From: Paenarthrobacter ilicis
Lineage (GTDB): Bacteria; Actinomycetota; Actinomycetes; Actinomycetales; Micrococcaceae
Direction of reading: 5' to 3'
Length of the DNA: 64,000 nt
Assembly (NCBI RefSeq): GCF_016907545.1
Contig: NZ_JAFBCD010000001.1
Span: forward strand, 1,178,001-1,242,000
Positions within the stretch are counted from its first letter, which is position 1; every line of letters begins with the position of its first letter. The notes under the pieces are model-generated. The model was given only the letters and a program-made list of their open reading frames with translations, made no database searches and was not told the origin of the DNA. Below, piece by piece: positions 56,936 through 64,000 of this stretch. Made by a program: the position numbers and the translations under genes.

Positions 56936-57486
56936 GTGAACGCATCCAAGTGGCACGGCACGAAGACCTCACCGCGGGAGAGCTGGAGGCGCTGCAGGAA
57001 CTTTTCGACGCCGAGTACCTGAGGGAGTTCGGTCCGTGGAACCCCGATCAGCCCTACGGCTATTCACCGGCCGACGTTCATGTGGTGACTTTCCGGGGGC
57101 AATTTCCGGTTGCCCATGTGGGCTTTCAATACCGCACGATCGCGGTGGGGGCGGACGAGGTGACGGTGGCCGGTACGGGAGGCGTGCTGGTCAGTGCAGC
57201 CTCACGCGGCTCGGGCCTTGGACGACGTGCGATGCTCCACGCACAAAAAGTGATGCGCGAGGAGACACAGACCGACTTTGGCTTCCTGGGGTGCCGCGAG
57301 GAGGTTGTGCCCTTCTACGAGGCGGCAGGGTGGGTCCGGGTCCGTGCCACTGAGCGGTCGCTGTCCCGTCGTGACCAGCGGTCCGTCATCGTCTCCCACA
57401 GCGGCCCCATCCTGATCTGTTCCGCCGGCCGTGACGCCAGCGAGTGGCCCGCAGGGGACATTGATCTCCGGGGCACGCCCTGGTGA
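56932..57486 (+). CDS. GNAT acetyltransferase, similar to AAC(2')-type enzymes
   Basis: This 184-residue protein has the GNAT acetyl-CoA loop VSAASRGSGLGRRAM, GFLGCREEVVPFYEAAGW and the ending PAGDIDLRGTPW, which recalls the AAC(2')-I aminoglycoside acetyltransferases of actinobacteria. Resistance activity is not shown by the sequence, and the substrate is unknown. It overlaps mepB by four bases. Confidence 0.8.
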   Translation: MSERIQVARHEDLTAGELEALQELFDAEYLREFGPWNPDQPYGYSPADVHVVTFRGQFPVAHVGFQYRTIAVGADEVTVAGTGGVLVSAASRGSGLGRRAMLHAQKVMREETQTDFGFLGCREEVVPFYEAAGWVRVRATERSLSRRDQRSVIVSHSGPILICSAGRDASEWPAGDIDLRGTPW

Positions 57487-57517
57487 CGGATCAGTGGATA
57501 CCCGTTCCTCGACGCGA

Positions 57518-60019
57518 CTAGCGACGCTGGAGCCGCATCCGCCGCAGCGTCCGCACCCACCGCGCCAATGCCCTGGCAACCCACCCCGCCAGGTTACCCG
57601 CGGCCCTGAAAGGCGCACCCAGGGCATGGGTCCAGCGGTGCATCATCGACGGCGGCAGCCAGTCTGCGCGGAAGCGCACCAGCCAGCGGGAGTTGCTTCG
57701 CAGCGACCCGCGGACCACGGCGATGCGTTCTGCAGCGGCGTCCGGGGCCTCAACATTCCGGCCATAACGTTGCCGCTCGAAGTCCGAGGTGAGCGAGGCA
57801 ACTGCCTGGTGCGCGGCGTCGTCCATTCCACCCGCTTCGCCCAGGGCTGAGCTGGACCGAAGCTTGGCTGAGAAATGACGGGGTGTTTCGCTGGTGCTGG
57901 ACGGTATCCCGTAATCCGTTGCCAAGTCCTGCAGTTCATCCCATGCCAGCTGCGGAGAGGGATCGTAGCCTTCCCGGGCTTTGTCGCGCGGACGGCGATT
58001 GAGCCGGCGGCGCCTCAGGATGCTCCTGCTGAGCCGGGGCGACCAAAGGAAGACGATCAGGAGAACAATCGCTCCCGCCACGCCAGCCAGCGCAGGGTAC
58101 GGGTTTTCCGACGCCGGGCCCGGCGCCGGAGTCACAACTGCCGGAACCGGGGCCGGGGTGGTCACCGGGGGAGGAGGCGTTACGGGGACGTCTTTCTCGT
58201 CCGCGTTGGTGCTGAGGTTTCCGGTGGAGGTATTTTCCGAGGCGTAGTCCGGGACGACGCCGCGCGAGGGCGTCGGCTCGAAAGGAACCCAGCCGAGGCC
58301 TTCGAAGTAAAGCTCCGGCCAGGCGTGGGCGTCCCGTGCGTCGACCTCATATTCCGGGAAGGAGCCTTGGCCCACCAAAGCAACAGATTCACCGGTCAAG
58401 CGGCCGGGAGCGTACCCCACTGCGATCCTGCTGGGAATACCTTCGGCCCGGGCCATCACTGCCATGGCTGACGCGAAGTGGACGCAGTAACCGCTTTTGA
58501 CGGTCAGGAAATCAGCCAACACTGACAGGCCATTGCCGTCGTAGCCGTTCTGGACGGGCGCTTGCAGGGAATAAGTGAATTCGCCGGAGCGGAGGTAATT
58601 CTGGAGGGCCAGGGCTTTGGCGTAGTTATTGCCAGCGGAAGCAGTCAGCGAGTCAGCCGTCTGCCGCACGATATCCGGCAGGCCGTTGGGAATCCTGAGG
58701 AAGTCAGCTGAGATGCCCTTGGGGGTGGTGGGTGCCTGGGAAAGCGCCGGTCCGGTGACCTTGGGCGAGGCGGAGAAGACCACATACCGCTGGGCGCGTG
58801 TTGTGGTTTCGGTGCTCATGATGCTCAGCGTGGAAGGGTCCCACGTCCAGTTCCCGTTCAAACCGTTCACCGAGGCAGGGGCAAAGGGAGCCGGCAGGTA
58901 GGGGCTGGTGAACAGGCCAGCGTTGACCGAGGTGACAGCGTTGACCACCTCGCCCTGGACCGAATAGCCTGTCTCGATCCTGTCTGCGCCGGCCCGGCGC
59001 TGGCCCGGACGGTCGTCCGGAGCCCAGGTTTCGCCGTCGAAATTGTCGATGGTGACGGACCTCAGGTACAGCGGTGAGCTGGAACTTGTGGCGTAGGTGA
59101 TGCGGCCCGAACCCACCGGATTGCGGAGGCTGTTGCCCAAAGTGATCATGGGGTTGAGCCCATTGGATGTGCCCCACGGACTCAGCCGGGAACCCTGGGG
59201 GAAAGTGCCGGTGTCAAAACCCGGAACAACCAGTGGAATCACCATGGTCAGGGCAAGTGCCAGGCCGCCGGTGACAACGGAGCGCCGGAACTGCCCCGTA
59301 CCGCGGCCCGAGGCCGATTGCAGGCGGGCATCGGGGGCAAACCAGTGGCTGCACCCCAGGATGAGGAGATATCCCAGCGCCGCACCCACGAAGCCGGCGA
59401 TGCCCACACTTTGCGGCTTGATGGTGGCCGGTACCACCATGATGGCGATCAGCCCTATGCCGCTGGCTGCCGGCATGGACAGGGGAACAGCCAAGGCGTC
59501 GATCAGGATGACCAGAAGCCCAAGGCTGGCGCACATGACAAAAACGATGCCTGCGTTGGGCGCAACCGGGGCGCTCTCGGACACCACCGTCTCAGCCGCT
59601 CGTTTGATCAGGCGGCCCATGGCCTCCAGCGTTCCGGTGGTGGGGATGAACCCGGCGATACTGTCCTGGCGGCAGAAGGTGAACGTCAGGACACCCGCCA
59701 GTGACACCAGAGCTCCAAAGGTGGCCAGAATGGCCTTCACGCGCAGCGCCCTCAGCCCCGCCAACGCCAAGGAGACCACCATAACCGTGGTGATGAGCGG
59801 CAAGGACCAACCCCACCCCCGCAGCACCCCGTTGAGGGACAGTGCCGCTCCCAGGACAGCCACTGCGATGGAGCCGGCCATGAGCCATGGATAGAGTCCT
59901 GGCCCTGCGGGCTGTTGGCCGGTGTACGCCACACCTTTCCGCGGCGATCCGTTACCGGGATCCTGCCCAGCGGTGCGGGCTTCCGGTCCGGCGCTCGGCC
60001 GGTGCGAGGTGGCGGTCAT
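57518..60019 (-). CDS. TgpA-like membrane transglutaminase (DUF3488-transglutaminase)
   Basis: This 833-residue protein has six to seven N-terminal transmembrane helices (to about 240), an extracytoplasmic transglutaminase-like domain with a Cys-His-Asp triad (VKSGYCVHFASAMAVMAR, EVDARDAHAWPELYFEGLGWVPFEPTP), a Pro/Thr linker, one further helix and a cytoplasmic DUF4129-like tail. The role, peptide cross-linking or proteolysis at the cell surface, is not settled for the family. It overlaps the DUF58 stop by four bases. Confidence 0.93.
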   Translation of the reverse strand: MTATSHRPSAGPEARTAGQDPGNGSPRKGVAYTGQQPAGPGLYPWLMAGSIAVAVLGAALSLNGVLRGWGWSLPLITTVMVVSLALAGLRALRVKAILATFGALVSLAGVLTFTFCRQDSIAGFIPTTGTLEAMGRLIKRAAETVVSESAPVAPNAGIVFVMCASLGLLVILIDALAVPLSMPAASGIGLIAIMVVPATIKPQSVGIAGFVGAALGYLLILGCSHWFAPDARLQSASGRGTGQFRRSVVTGGLALALTMVIPLVVPGFDTGTFPQGSRLSPWGTSNGLNPMITLGNSLRNPVGSGRITYATSSSSPLYLRSVTIDNFDGETWAPDDRPGQRRAGADRIETGYSVQGEVVNAVTSVNAGLFTSPYLPAPFAPASVNGLNGNWTWDPSTLSIMSTETTTRAQRYVVFSASPKVTGPALSQAPTTPKGISADFLRIPNGLPDIVRQTADSLTASAGNNYAKALALQNYLRSGEFTYSLQAPVQNGYDGNGLSVLADFLTVKSGYCVHFASAMAVMARAEGIPSRIAVGYAPGRLTGESVALVGQGSFPEYEVDARDAHAWPELYFEGLGWVPFEPTPSRGVVPDYASENTSTGNLSTNADEKDVPVTPPPPVTTPAPVPAVVTPAPGPASENPYPALAGVAGAIVLLIVFLWSPRLSRSILRRRRLNRRPRDKAREGYDPSPQLAWDELQDLATDYGIPSSTSETPRHFSAKLRSSSALGEAGGMDDAAHQAVASLTSDFERQRYGRNVEAPDAAAERIAVVRGSLRSNSRWLVRFRADWLPPSMMHRWTHALGAPFRAAGNLAGWVARALARWVRTLRRMRLQRR

Positions 60020-61476
60020 CGGGGGACTCCCGCTCCGCGACGGACGTCGAGGGCGGCATTGGCGACCGGCGCGTCTCCGCCCTCATCAAAGGATGCCCAG
60101 GCGGCCGCCAACGTGGTTTTGGGCGTGACCGCGGCAACCCGCCAACCACCAAGGCGCAAGATTTCCAAGGCCTCTTCGCTGCGTGACGAATCGCACATCA
60201 CCAGGGCAAAGGCGTTGGCGCCGTAAGCGGCCGCCGGGCCCAGCGCCCGGGCCTCGGCAACCGTCGGTTGCCCCAGCAATGCCAGCAGCGGACCCCTGAG
60301 CCGGTGCGCTGACAACTTATCCATCAGCCGATCGTCGAAAGCCGTGTCCGAAGCCTCGGAACCCGGCACCGGTTGCCGCTGTTCGGTGCCCCGAACGTCC
60401 ACCTTGCTGCCGCCGTCGTATCCTGCCCGGTGATGTTCCGCACGGAGATGCCGGGGGCCGGTCAGTTCTATGGCCGCCAGGCTCTCCGCGATGGCATTCA
60501 GGCCCCCCGCACCAGAGAACTCTTCCAGCTCCGGATCCGGCGCGGAGCGCGACCGGCAGAAGGCAGGACCACCCGAAGCATCCAAAATCCGCAGCGAGTA
60601 GTTCAGCTCAGACAAGTGCGCCGCGATGGACATCGCTGCCGTCACCATCCACTCGAAGGACACGCTGGTCACCAGATCGGAATCGTCATCACGCACCCCT
60701 GTTCCACCGGCCCCAGTACCAAAGGACGTAAACCGCTGGTCCAGGATCATGGTGGCCTCCGGAGTGGTCACCGATTCCTCCTGCCGCACCATGAGCTGGC
60801 CGTGGCGGGCAGTGGCGGCCCAGTGGACGCGCCGCATGGGATCGCCATGCCTGTACTCCCTGGTCATGACGTCGTCATCACTGGGATTGGCCCGTATGCG
60901 GGTGGCCGTCACGCCATCGTTGCCCCTGGCTCCGGCCAGGCCGGTGGAAGGAAGTTCGACGGCGGCCGGCGTCACGGTGAGGATGTCGCCGTCGTCAATG
61001 GCATGGCGGCGGAGCGATAACCCAAAGGGATCGCTGAACTCAGCGGTGACTGGTCCGATCCTGAACTGCCCCCGCTTCCCCGAACGCAGGTGGTATTCGT
61101 AGCGGCTGGTGCCCCCGGTGGCCGAACGGGCCGGAAAGCGGAAAGCCGGAGAATCGCCAAAACGGGGAGGCAATTGCTCTTCCATGACCACGTGCCCGGT
61201 GGAGAAGGAGGTCCTGGACACTGCCAGCCGGACAGTGCTGGTGCTGGCGGTCTCCACGGTGGACGGGTTGAATTCGCGATACACCTGGAACCGGGGTTTC
61301 AACACCCGGACCCCGGCCAACGCAACCAGGGGCAGAACCAACAACAGAATGGCCAAAGACAACAGATCGCGCCGGCCCATGACGTAGGCGCAACCCAGGG
61401 ACAGCGCTCCCGCGGACAACAGTCCCCAGCCGCGGTTGGTAAACAAATGTTTGGGAAGGCGATCAACCAGTGCCAT
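60016..61476 (-). CDS. DUF58 domain protein
   Basis: This ~486-residue protein has two N-terminal transmembrane helices (WGLLSAGALSLGCAYVM, LSLAILLLVLPLVALAGV) and a DUF58 domain with the family block MTREYRHGDPMRRVHWAATARHGQLMVRQEE. DUF58 proteins work with MoxR ATPases and transglutaminases. The ATG at 61476 is chosen because the longer frame (to 61518) would run into moxR. It starts 14 bases after moxR, and the three genes form an operon. Confidence 0.9.
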   Translation of the reverse strand: MALVDRLPKHLFTNRGWGLLSAGALSLGCAYVMGRRDLLSLAILLLVLPLVALAGVRVLKPRFQVYREFNPSTVETASTSTVRLAVSRTSFSTGHVVMEEQLPPRFGDSPAFRFPARSATGGTSRYEYHLRSGKRGQFRIGPVTAEFSDPFGLSLRRHAIDDGDILTVTPAAVELPSTGLAGARGNDGVTATRIRANPSDDDVMTREYRHGDPMRRVHWAATARHGQLMVRQEESVTTPEATMILDQRFTSFGTGAGGTGVRDDDSDLVTSVSFEWMVTAAMSIAAHLSELNYSLRILDASGGPAFCRSRSAPDPELEEFSGAGGLNAIAESLAAIELTGPRHLRAEHHRAGYDGGSKVDVRGTEQRQPVPGSEASDTAFDDRLMDKLSAHRLRGPLLALLGQPTVAEARALGPAAAYGANAFALVMCDSSRSEEALEILRLGGWRVAAVTPKTTLAAAWASFDEGGDAPVANAALDVRRGAGVPR

Positions 61477-61490
61477 TGCTGTCCCGCTTC

Positions 61491-62579
61491 CTACGCGGAG
61501 TGACGGTCTCCGCGCCACGTACCGGGTGTCTCTTGGGCGATGGGCAGCGCGGCGAGGATGCCACGGAGGATGCTCTGCGGTGTGTCCCCGGAGCTCGCGG
61601 CCTTGCGGTCCAGGATGATCCTGTGGGCCAACACGGCCTCAGCCACGTCCACCACATCATCCGGAAGGACAAAGTCCCGTCCGTCCAGGGCCGCGGTGGC
61701 TTTGGCCGCGCGCAACAGCTGCAACAAGGAACGGGGGCTGGCGCCCAGGCGCAGGCGGGAACTCTCACGGGTGGCCCGCCCGATGGCCACCGTGTACTCC
61801 TTGATGGCTGCCGACACATATACCTGCTGGACCGCAGCAATCATGCCGGCAACATCGTGTGCCGTCACCACGGGTGTCACGTTCACCAGGGGAGAGGACG
61901 CCTGATGCGTTTCCAGCATCTCAATCTCGGCATCCTTGTCCGGATAGCCCATGGAGATCCTTGCCATGAAGCGGTCCCGCTGCGCCTCAGGCAGCGGGTA
62001 GGTGCCCTCCATCTCAATGGGGTTCTGGGTGGCAACCACCATGAAAGGGGAGCCCAGCTGGTAGGAACGGCCATCAACAGTGACCTGGTGCTCCTCCATG
62101 CACTCCAGCAACGCAGACTGGGTCTTGGCCGACGCACGGTTGATCTCGTCACCGATCACGATGTTGGCAAACACTGCACCGGGCCTGAACTCGAACTGTC
62201 GCGATGTCTGGTTGTAGATCGACACGCCTGTCACATCGGACGGCAGCAGGTCCGGCGTGAACTGGATGCGGGAAACCGTGCAATCCACCGTGCGGGCCAG
62301 GGTCTTTGCCAGCAGTGTCTTGCCAACCCCGGGCACGTCTTCAAGGAGCAGGTGCCCCTGTGCCAGCAGAACGGTCAGCGCCAGCTTTGCAGCATCCGCC
62401 TTGCCGTCGATGACTTTGTTGATCGACGCCAGGATGCGCTCGCTGGAGTCGTGGAACTTTTCGGCATCCATGGGTTGGGGCCGGTGCCCGTTATGGGCAG
62501 CGCTCTCCCGTGGCAATGGACTGTAGGCCCCACCTTGCAAGGTTGAGCTTTCTACAGTGACTTGGCGATTGGACTCCAT
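61491..62579 (-). CDS. MoxR family AAA+ ATPase
   Basis: This 362-residue chaperone-like ATPase has Walker A VPGVGKT (about 82-88), Walker B VIGDEINRA, sensor NPIEMEGTYPLPEAQRDRF and the C-terminal SPRSLLQLLRAAKATAALDGRDFVLPDDV. The ATG at 62579 (AAGGGC upstream) is preferred; a long N-terminal frame to 62966 runs antisense over tatD. It is the first gene of moxR-DUF58-tgpA and diverges from tatD across 171 bases. Confidence 0.94.
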   Translation of the reverse strand: MESNRQVTVESSTLQGGAYSPLPRESAAHNGHRPQPMDAEKFHDSSERILASINKVIDGKADAAKLALTVLLAQGHLLLEDVPGVGKTLLAKTLARTVDCTVSRIQFTPDLLPSDVTGVSIYNQTSRQFEFRPGAVFANIVIGDEINRASAKTQSALLECMEEHQVTVDGRSYQLGSPFMVVATQNPIEMEGTYPLPEAQRDRFMARISMGYPDKDAEIEMLETHQASSPLVNVTPVVTAHDVAGMIAAVQQVYVSAAIKEYTVAIGRATRESSRLRLGASPRSLLQLLRAAKATAALDGRDFVLPDDVVDVAEAVLAHRIILDRKAASSGDTPQSILRGILAALPIAQETPGTWRGDRHSA

Positions 62580-62738
62580 GGATTGCCCTTCAGACGTGGC
62601 CACACAGCAGTTAACCCGCTGCTGACGGCGGCTTGTCCGTTCCAGACTACCCAGTCTTTGGTCATCGCTGACATAGTGCCGGGGGGAATTTATGTGGCAA
62701 CGGGCATTTATCCCGCCGTTGCTGGACCGCGGTCCGAT

Positions 62739-62744
62739 TAAGGT
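62739..62744 (+). promoter_or_regulatory. -10 hexamer TAAGGT, six bases before the tatD ATG
   Basis: TAAGGT-N6-ATG fits a leaderless promoter. AAGGTGG in the same bases could also act as a ribosome site. Confidence 0.45.
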
Positions 62745-62750
62745 GGAACC

Positions 62751-63647
62751 ATGTGCAATTCCCTCACGCCAGCTCCCTACCGTGCGCCAGCGGACGGCTC
62801 CCAGGCCGTCGATTCCCGGAAAGAGTACCCGCCGGCACCCGAACCATTGCCCGTGCCGGTCATGGACAACCACACCCACCTGGATTTCCGTCACGGCCTC
62901 ATTGAGGTATCTGTTCGGGATGCCATGGACTCCGCCCAGGCAGTGGGCGTGCAAGGTGCGGTCCAAGTGGGTTGCGACCTCGAATCATCACGGTTTACCG
63001 TGCAGGCGGTTGAAGCGGATTCCCGCCTGCTGGGAGCGGTGGCCATCCATCCCAATGATGCACCGGTGTATGCGGATCGGGGAGAACTTGAGTCCGCGCT
63101 CGCGGAGATTGAGGAACTTGCAGGACACCCCCGGATCCGGGCCATCGGGGAAACCGGCCTGGATTTTTTCCGCACCCATGGCGAAGGCCTGGCCCACCAG
63201 CGCTACTCGTTCAGGCGGCACATCGATATCGCGAAAAGGCTGGGGCTGACGCTGCAGATCCACGACCGCGATGCGCACCATGATGTGGTTCAGGTGCTGC
63301 AGGAGGAGGGGGCACCCGAGCGCGTGGTGTTCCATTGTTTCTCCGGCGACGAGGACCTGGCCAGGATTTGCAATACCAACGGCTGGTACATGTCGTTTGC
63401 AGGAACCATGACGTTCAAGAACGCCGGCAATCTCCGCGAAGCCCTTGCCATTGCCGAGCCCTCCAGGATCCTGGTGGAAACGGATTCGCCGTTCCTGACC
63501 CCGCATCCGCACCGAGGCAAGCCAAACGCCAGCTATATGGTGCCGTATACCGTCCGGTCCATGGCGGAGGTCACGGGGGATGACTTGTCCGAGTTGTGTT
63601 CGCGCTTGGCCGAAAACACGCTCGCGGCCTACGGATCCTGGGATTAG
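62751..63647 (+). CDS. tatD: TatD family metal-dependent hydrolase
   Basis: This 298-residue amidohydrolase-fold protein acts as a DNase in some bacteria. The metal ligands are visible: NHTHLD (HxH), GETGLDF (Glu), LQIHDRDAH (His), FHCFSG (His) and VETDSPFLTP (Asp). A ~35-residue Pro-rich N-terminal stretch precedes the fold. It lies upstream of the rpfB-like gene, as in M. tuberculosis Rv1008/Rv1009. Confidence 0.94.
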   Translation: MCNSLTPAPYRAPADGSQAVDSRKEYPPAPEPLPVPVMDNHTHLDFRHGLIEVSVRDAMDSAQAVGVQGAVQVGCDLESSRFTVQAVEADSRLLGAVAIHPNDAPVYADRGELESALAEIEELAGHPRIRAIGETGLDFFRTHGEGLAHQRYSFRRHIDIAKRLGLTLQIHDRDAHHDVVQVLQEEGAPERVVFHCFSGDEDLARICNTNGWYMSFAGTMTFKNAGNLREALAIAEPSRILVETDSPFLTPHPHRGKPNASYMVPYTVRSMAEVTGDDLSELCSRLAENTLAAYGSWD

Positions 63648-63936
63648 CGGCCTCCGCGACACCCACCAACACTTGCTTTGGTGAATACCGGGTATGCACA
63701 GCCCTTGGCTGGTTTATAACAGATCGGTTACTGTGTTAAACAAATAGCCGGGGTCGGGGAAGGCCTTCGGACAGCTTGGCTGGATAATTTCCAGCTCTCA
63801 AGGTGAATGTTTTTGGCGGCATGGATGCCGGCGGCAAAGGATGGGACCAGGCTTGGGTCTGGCCTCTCTTCATTGCCGCTGGCGATCTTTCTGTGCTTTT
63901 CCCCGTGCCCGGACAGTCTGAGAGTTATGGGCAATC
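63648..63936 (+). promoter_or_regulatory. Long leader and promoter region of the rpfB-like gene
   Basis: These 289 bases hold no supported gene. An AT-rich block with TAAC/TTAC words (63711-63742) looks like the promoter area. Downstream are potential RNA stems: CTGGA/TCCAG at 63780-63794 and a longer pairing GCGGCAA (63831-63837) with TTGCCGC (63873-63879) enclosing a CCAG/CTGG stem. This suggests a structured 5' leader. I did not find the conserved blocks of the ydaO (cyclic di-AMP) riboswitch. Confidence 0.4.
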
Positions 63937-64000
63937 GTGATCAAGTTCTTCACAACGGATGGCAAGTTCAGCTTCCTCAAAGTAGGTGCCCAGCTGCTGG
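63937..64000 (+). CDS. Start of an RpfB-like resuscitation-promoting factor (3' end cut off)
   Basis: Only 21 codons are visible: GTG then IKFFTTDGKFSFLKVGAQLL, a basic and hydrophobic start like the membrane-anchor region of Arthrobacter DUF348/G5 Rpf proteins. The position directly after tatD matches rpfB in M. tuberculosis. The catalytic domain is outside the window, so the call rests on the N-terminus and context. An ATG in another frame at 63928 is less likely. Confidence 0.6.
   Translation, partial: MIKFFTTDGKFSFLKVGAQLL

Noticed and set aside
62580..62966. N-terminal extension of the MoxR frame (129 residues)
   Set aside because: It runs antisense over the start of tatD, has no domain pattern and is not needed: an ATG at 62579 with a ribosome site gives a normal-length MoxR.
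63728..63934. 68-residue minus-strand frame in the rpf leader
   Set aside because: No ribosome site, no recognisable motif, and it lies in what is better explained as a leader RNA region.
63700..63936. ydaO-type cyclic di-AMP riboswitch
   Set aside because: Context would fit, but I could not find the conserved blocks expected near the 3' side. I list only a structured leader and name the Infernal search that would decide.

Overview
The window is high-GC DNA from an actinobacterium, most likely Arthrobacter or a close relative such as Paenarthrobacter or Pseudarthrobacter. The evidence is a mycothiol S-conjugate amidase gene, a WhiB regulator, many GTG and a few TTG starts, actinobacterial -10 hexamers (TAnnnT) set six to seven bases before start codons, and gene order that matches, as I recall it, three separate Mycobacterium tuberculosis regions: greA-mca-phoH2-fum-glpX, purEK-whiB2-sahH and pmt-rsmI-tatD-rpfB. 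I see no rRNA, tRNA, CRISPR array, prophage or intact insertion sequence. It reads as stable chromosomal core plus a few small accessory pieces.

Bases 1-5,660 hold a branched-chain amino acid (Liv/HAAT) ABC importer. The lipoprotein binding protein (cut by the window edge) converges on a livH-livM-livG-livF operon, and the livH product carries an unusual secreted domain in front of the permease. Bases 6,016-11,665 hold a Bax-inhibitor-1-like membrane protein, a thiolase and a galactose module (galT-galK with a divergent aldose epimerase). Bases 11,744-18,991 hold an AI-2E-type transporter, threonine ammonia-lyase, a rhomboid protease, GreA, mycothiol conjugate amidase, a small membrane protein, a hemolysin III-like protein and a cis-prenyltransferase. 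Bases 19,126-29,153 hold a PIN-PhoH protein with a possible leader peptide, an acetyltransferase, a small prepilin peptidase, a Nudix hydrolase, a TetR-controlled multidrug exporter, fumarase, carbonic anhydrase and class II fructose-bisphosphatase.

Bases 29,394-36,447 are an envelope and purine block: FemAB-like transferase, ManA, an LCP ligase, PurE, PurK, GtrA and a TIGR03089 protein. Bases 36,822-46,635 hold whiB (whiB2-like), a 1,116-residue glycosyltransferase/membrane protein, a DUF5719 protein, a metallopeptidase-family protein without its HExxH motif, DUF3499, a Trm112-like protein, S-adenosylhomocysteinase and an L,D-transpeptidase. Bases 46,684-53,610 hold a divergent RDD/SpoIIM pair, a TIGR01906 membrane protein, an acyl-CoA ligase and a protein O-mannosyltransferase. 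Bases 53,688-64,000 hold RsmI, succinate-semialdehyde dehydrogenase, a MepB/GNAT pair, a moxR-DUF58-transglutaminase operon, TatD and the first codons of an RpfB-like protein.

The non-coding DNA has several points of interest: two copies of a ~98-bp palindromic repeat 28 kb apart, a G-rich octamer array that could form a quadruplex, a 23-bp tandem repeat, candidate operators before trhA, tetR and whiB, a leader peptide plus hairpin before the PIN-PhoH gene, and a repeated leaderless-promoter layout at many first genes. All function calls rest on motifs read by eye; no database search was run.
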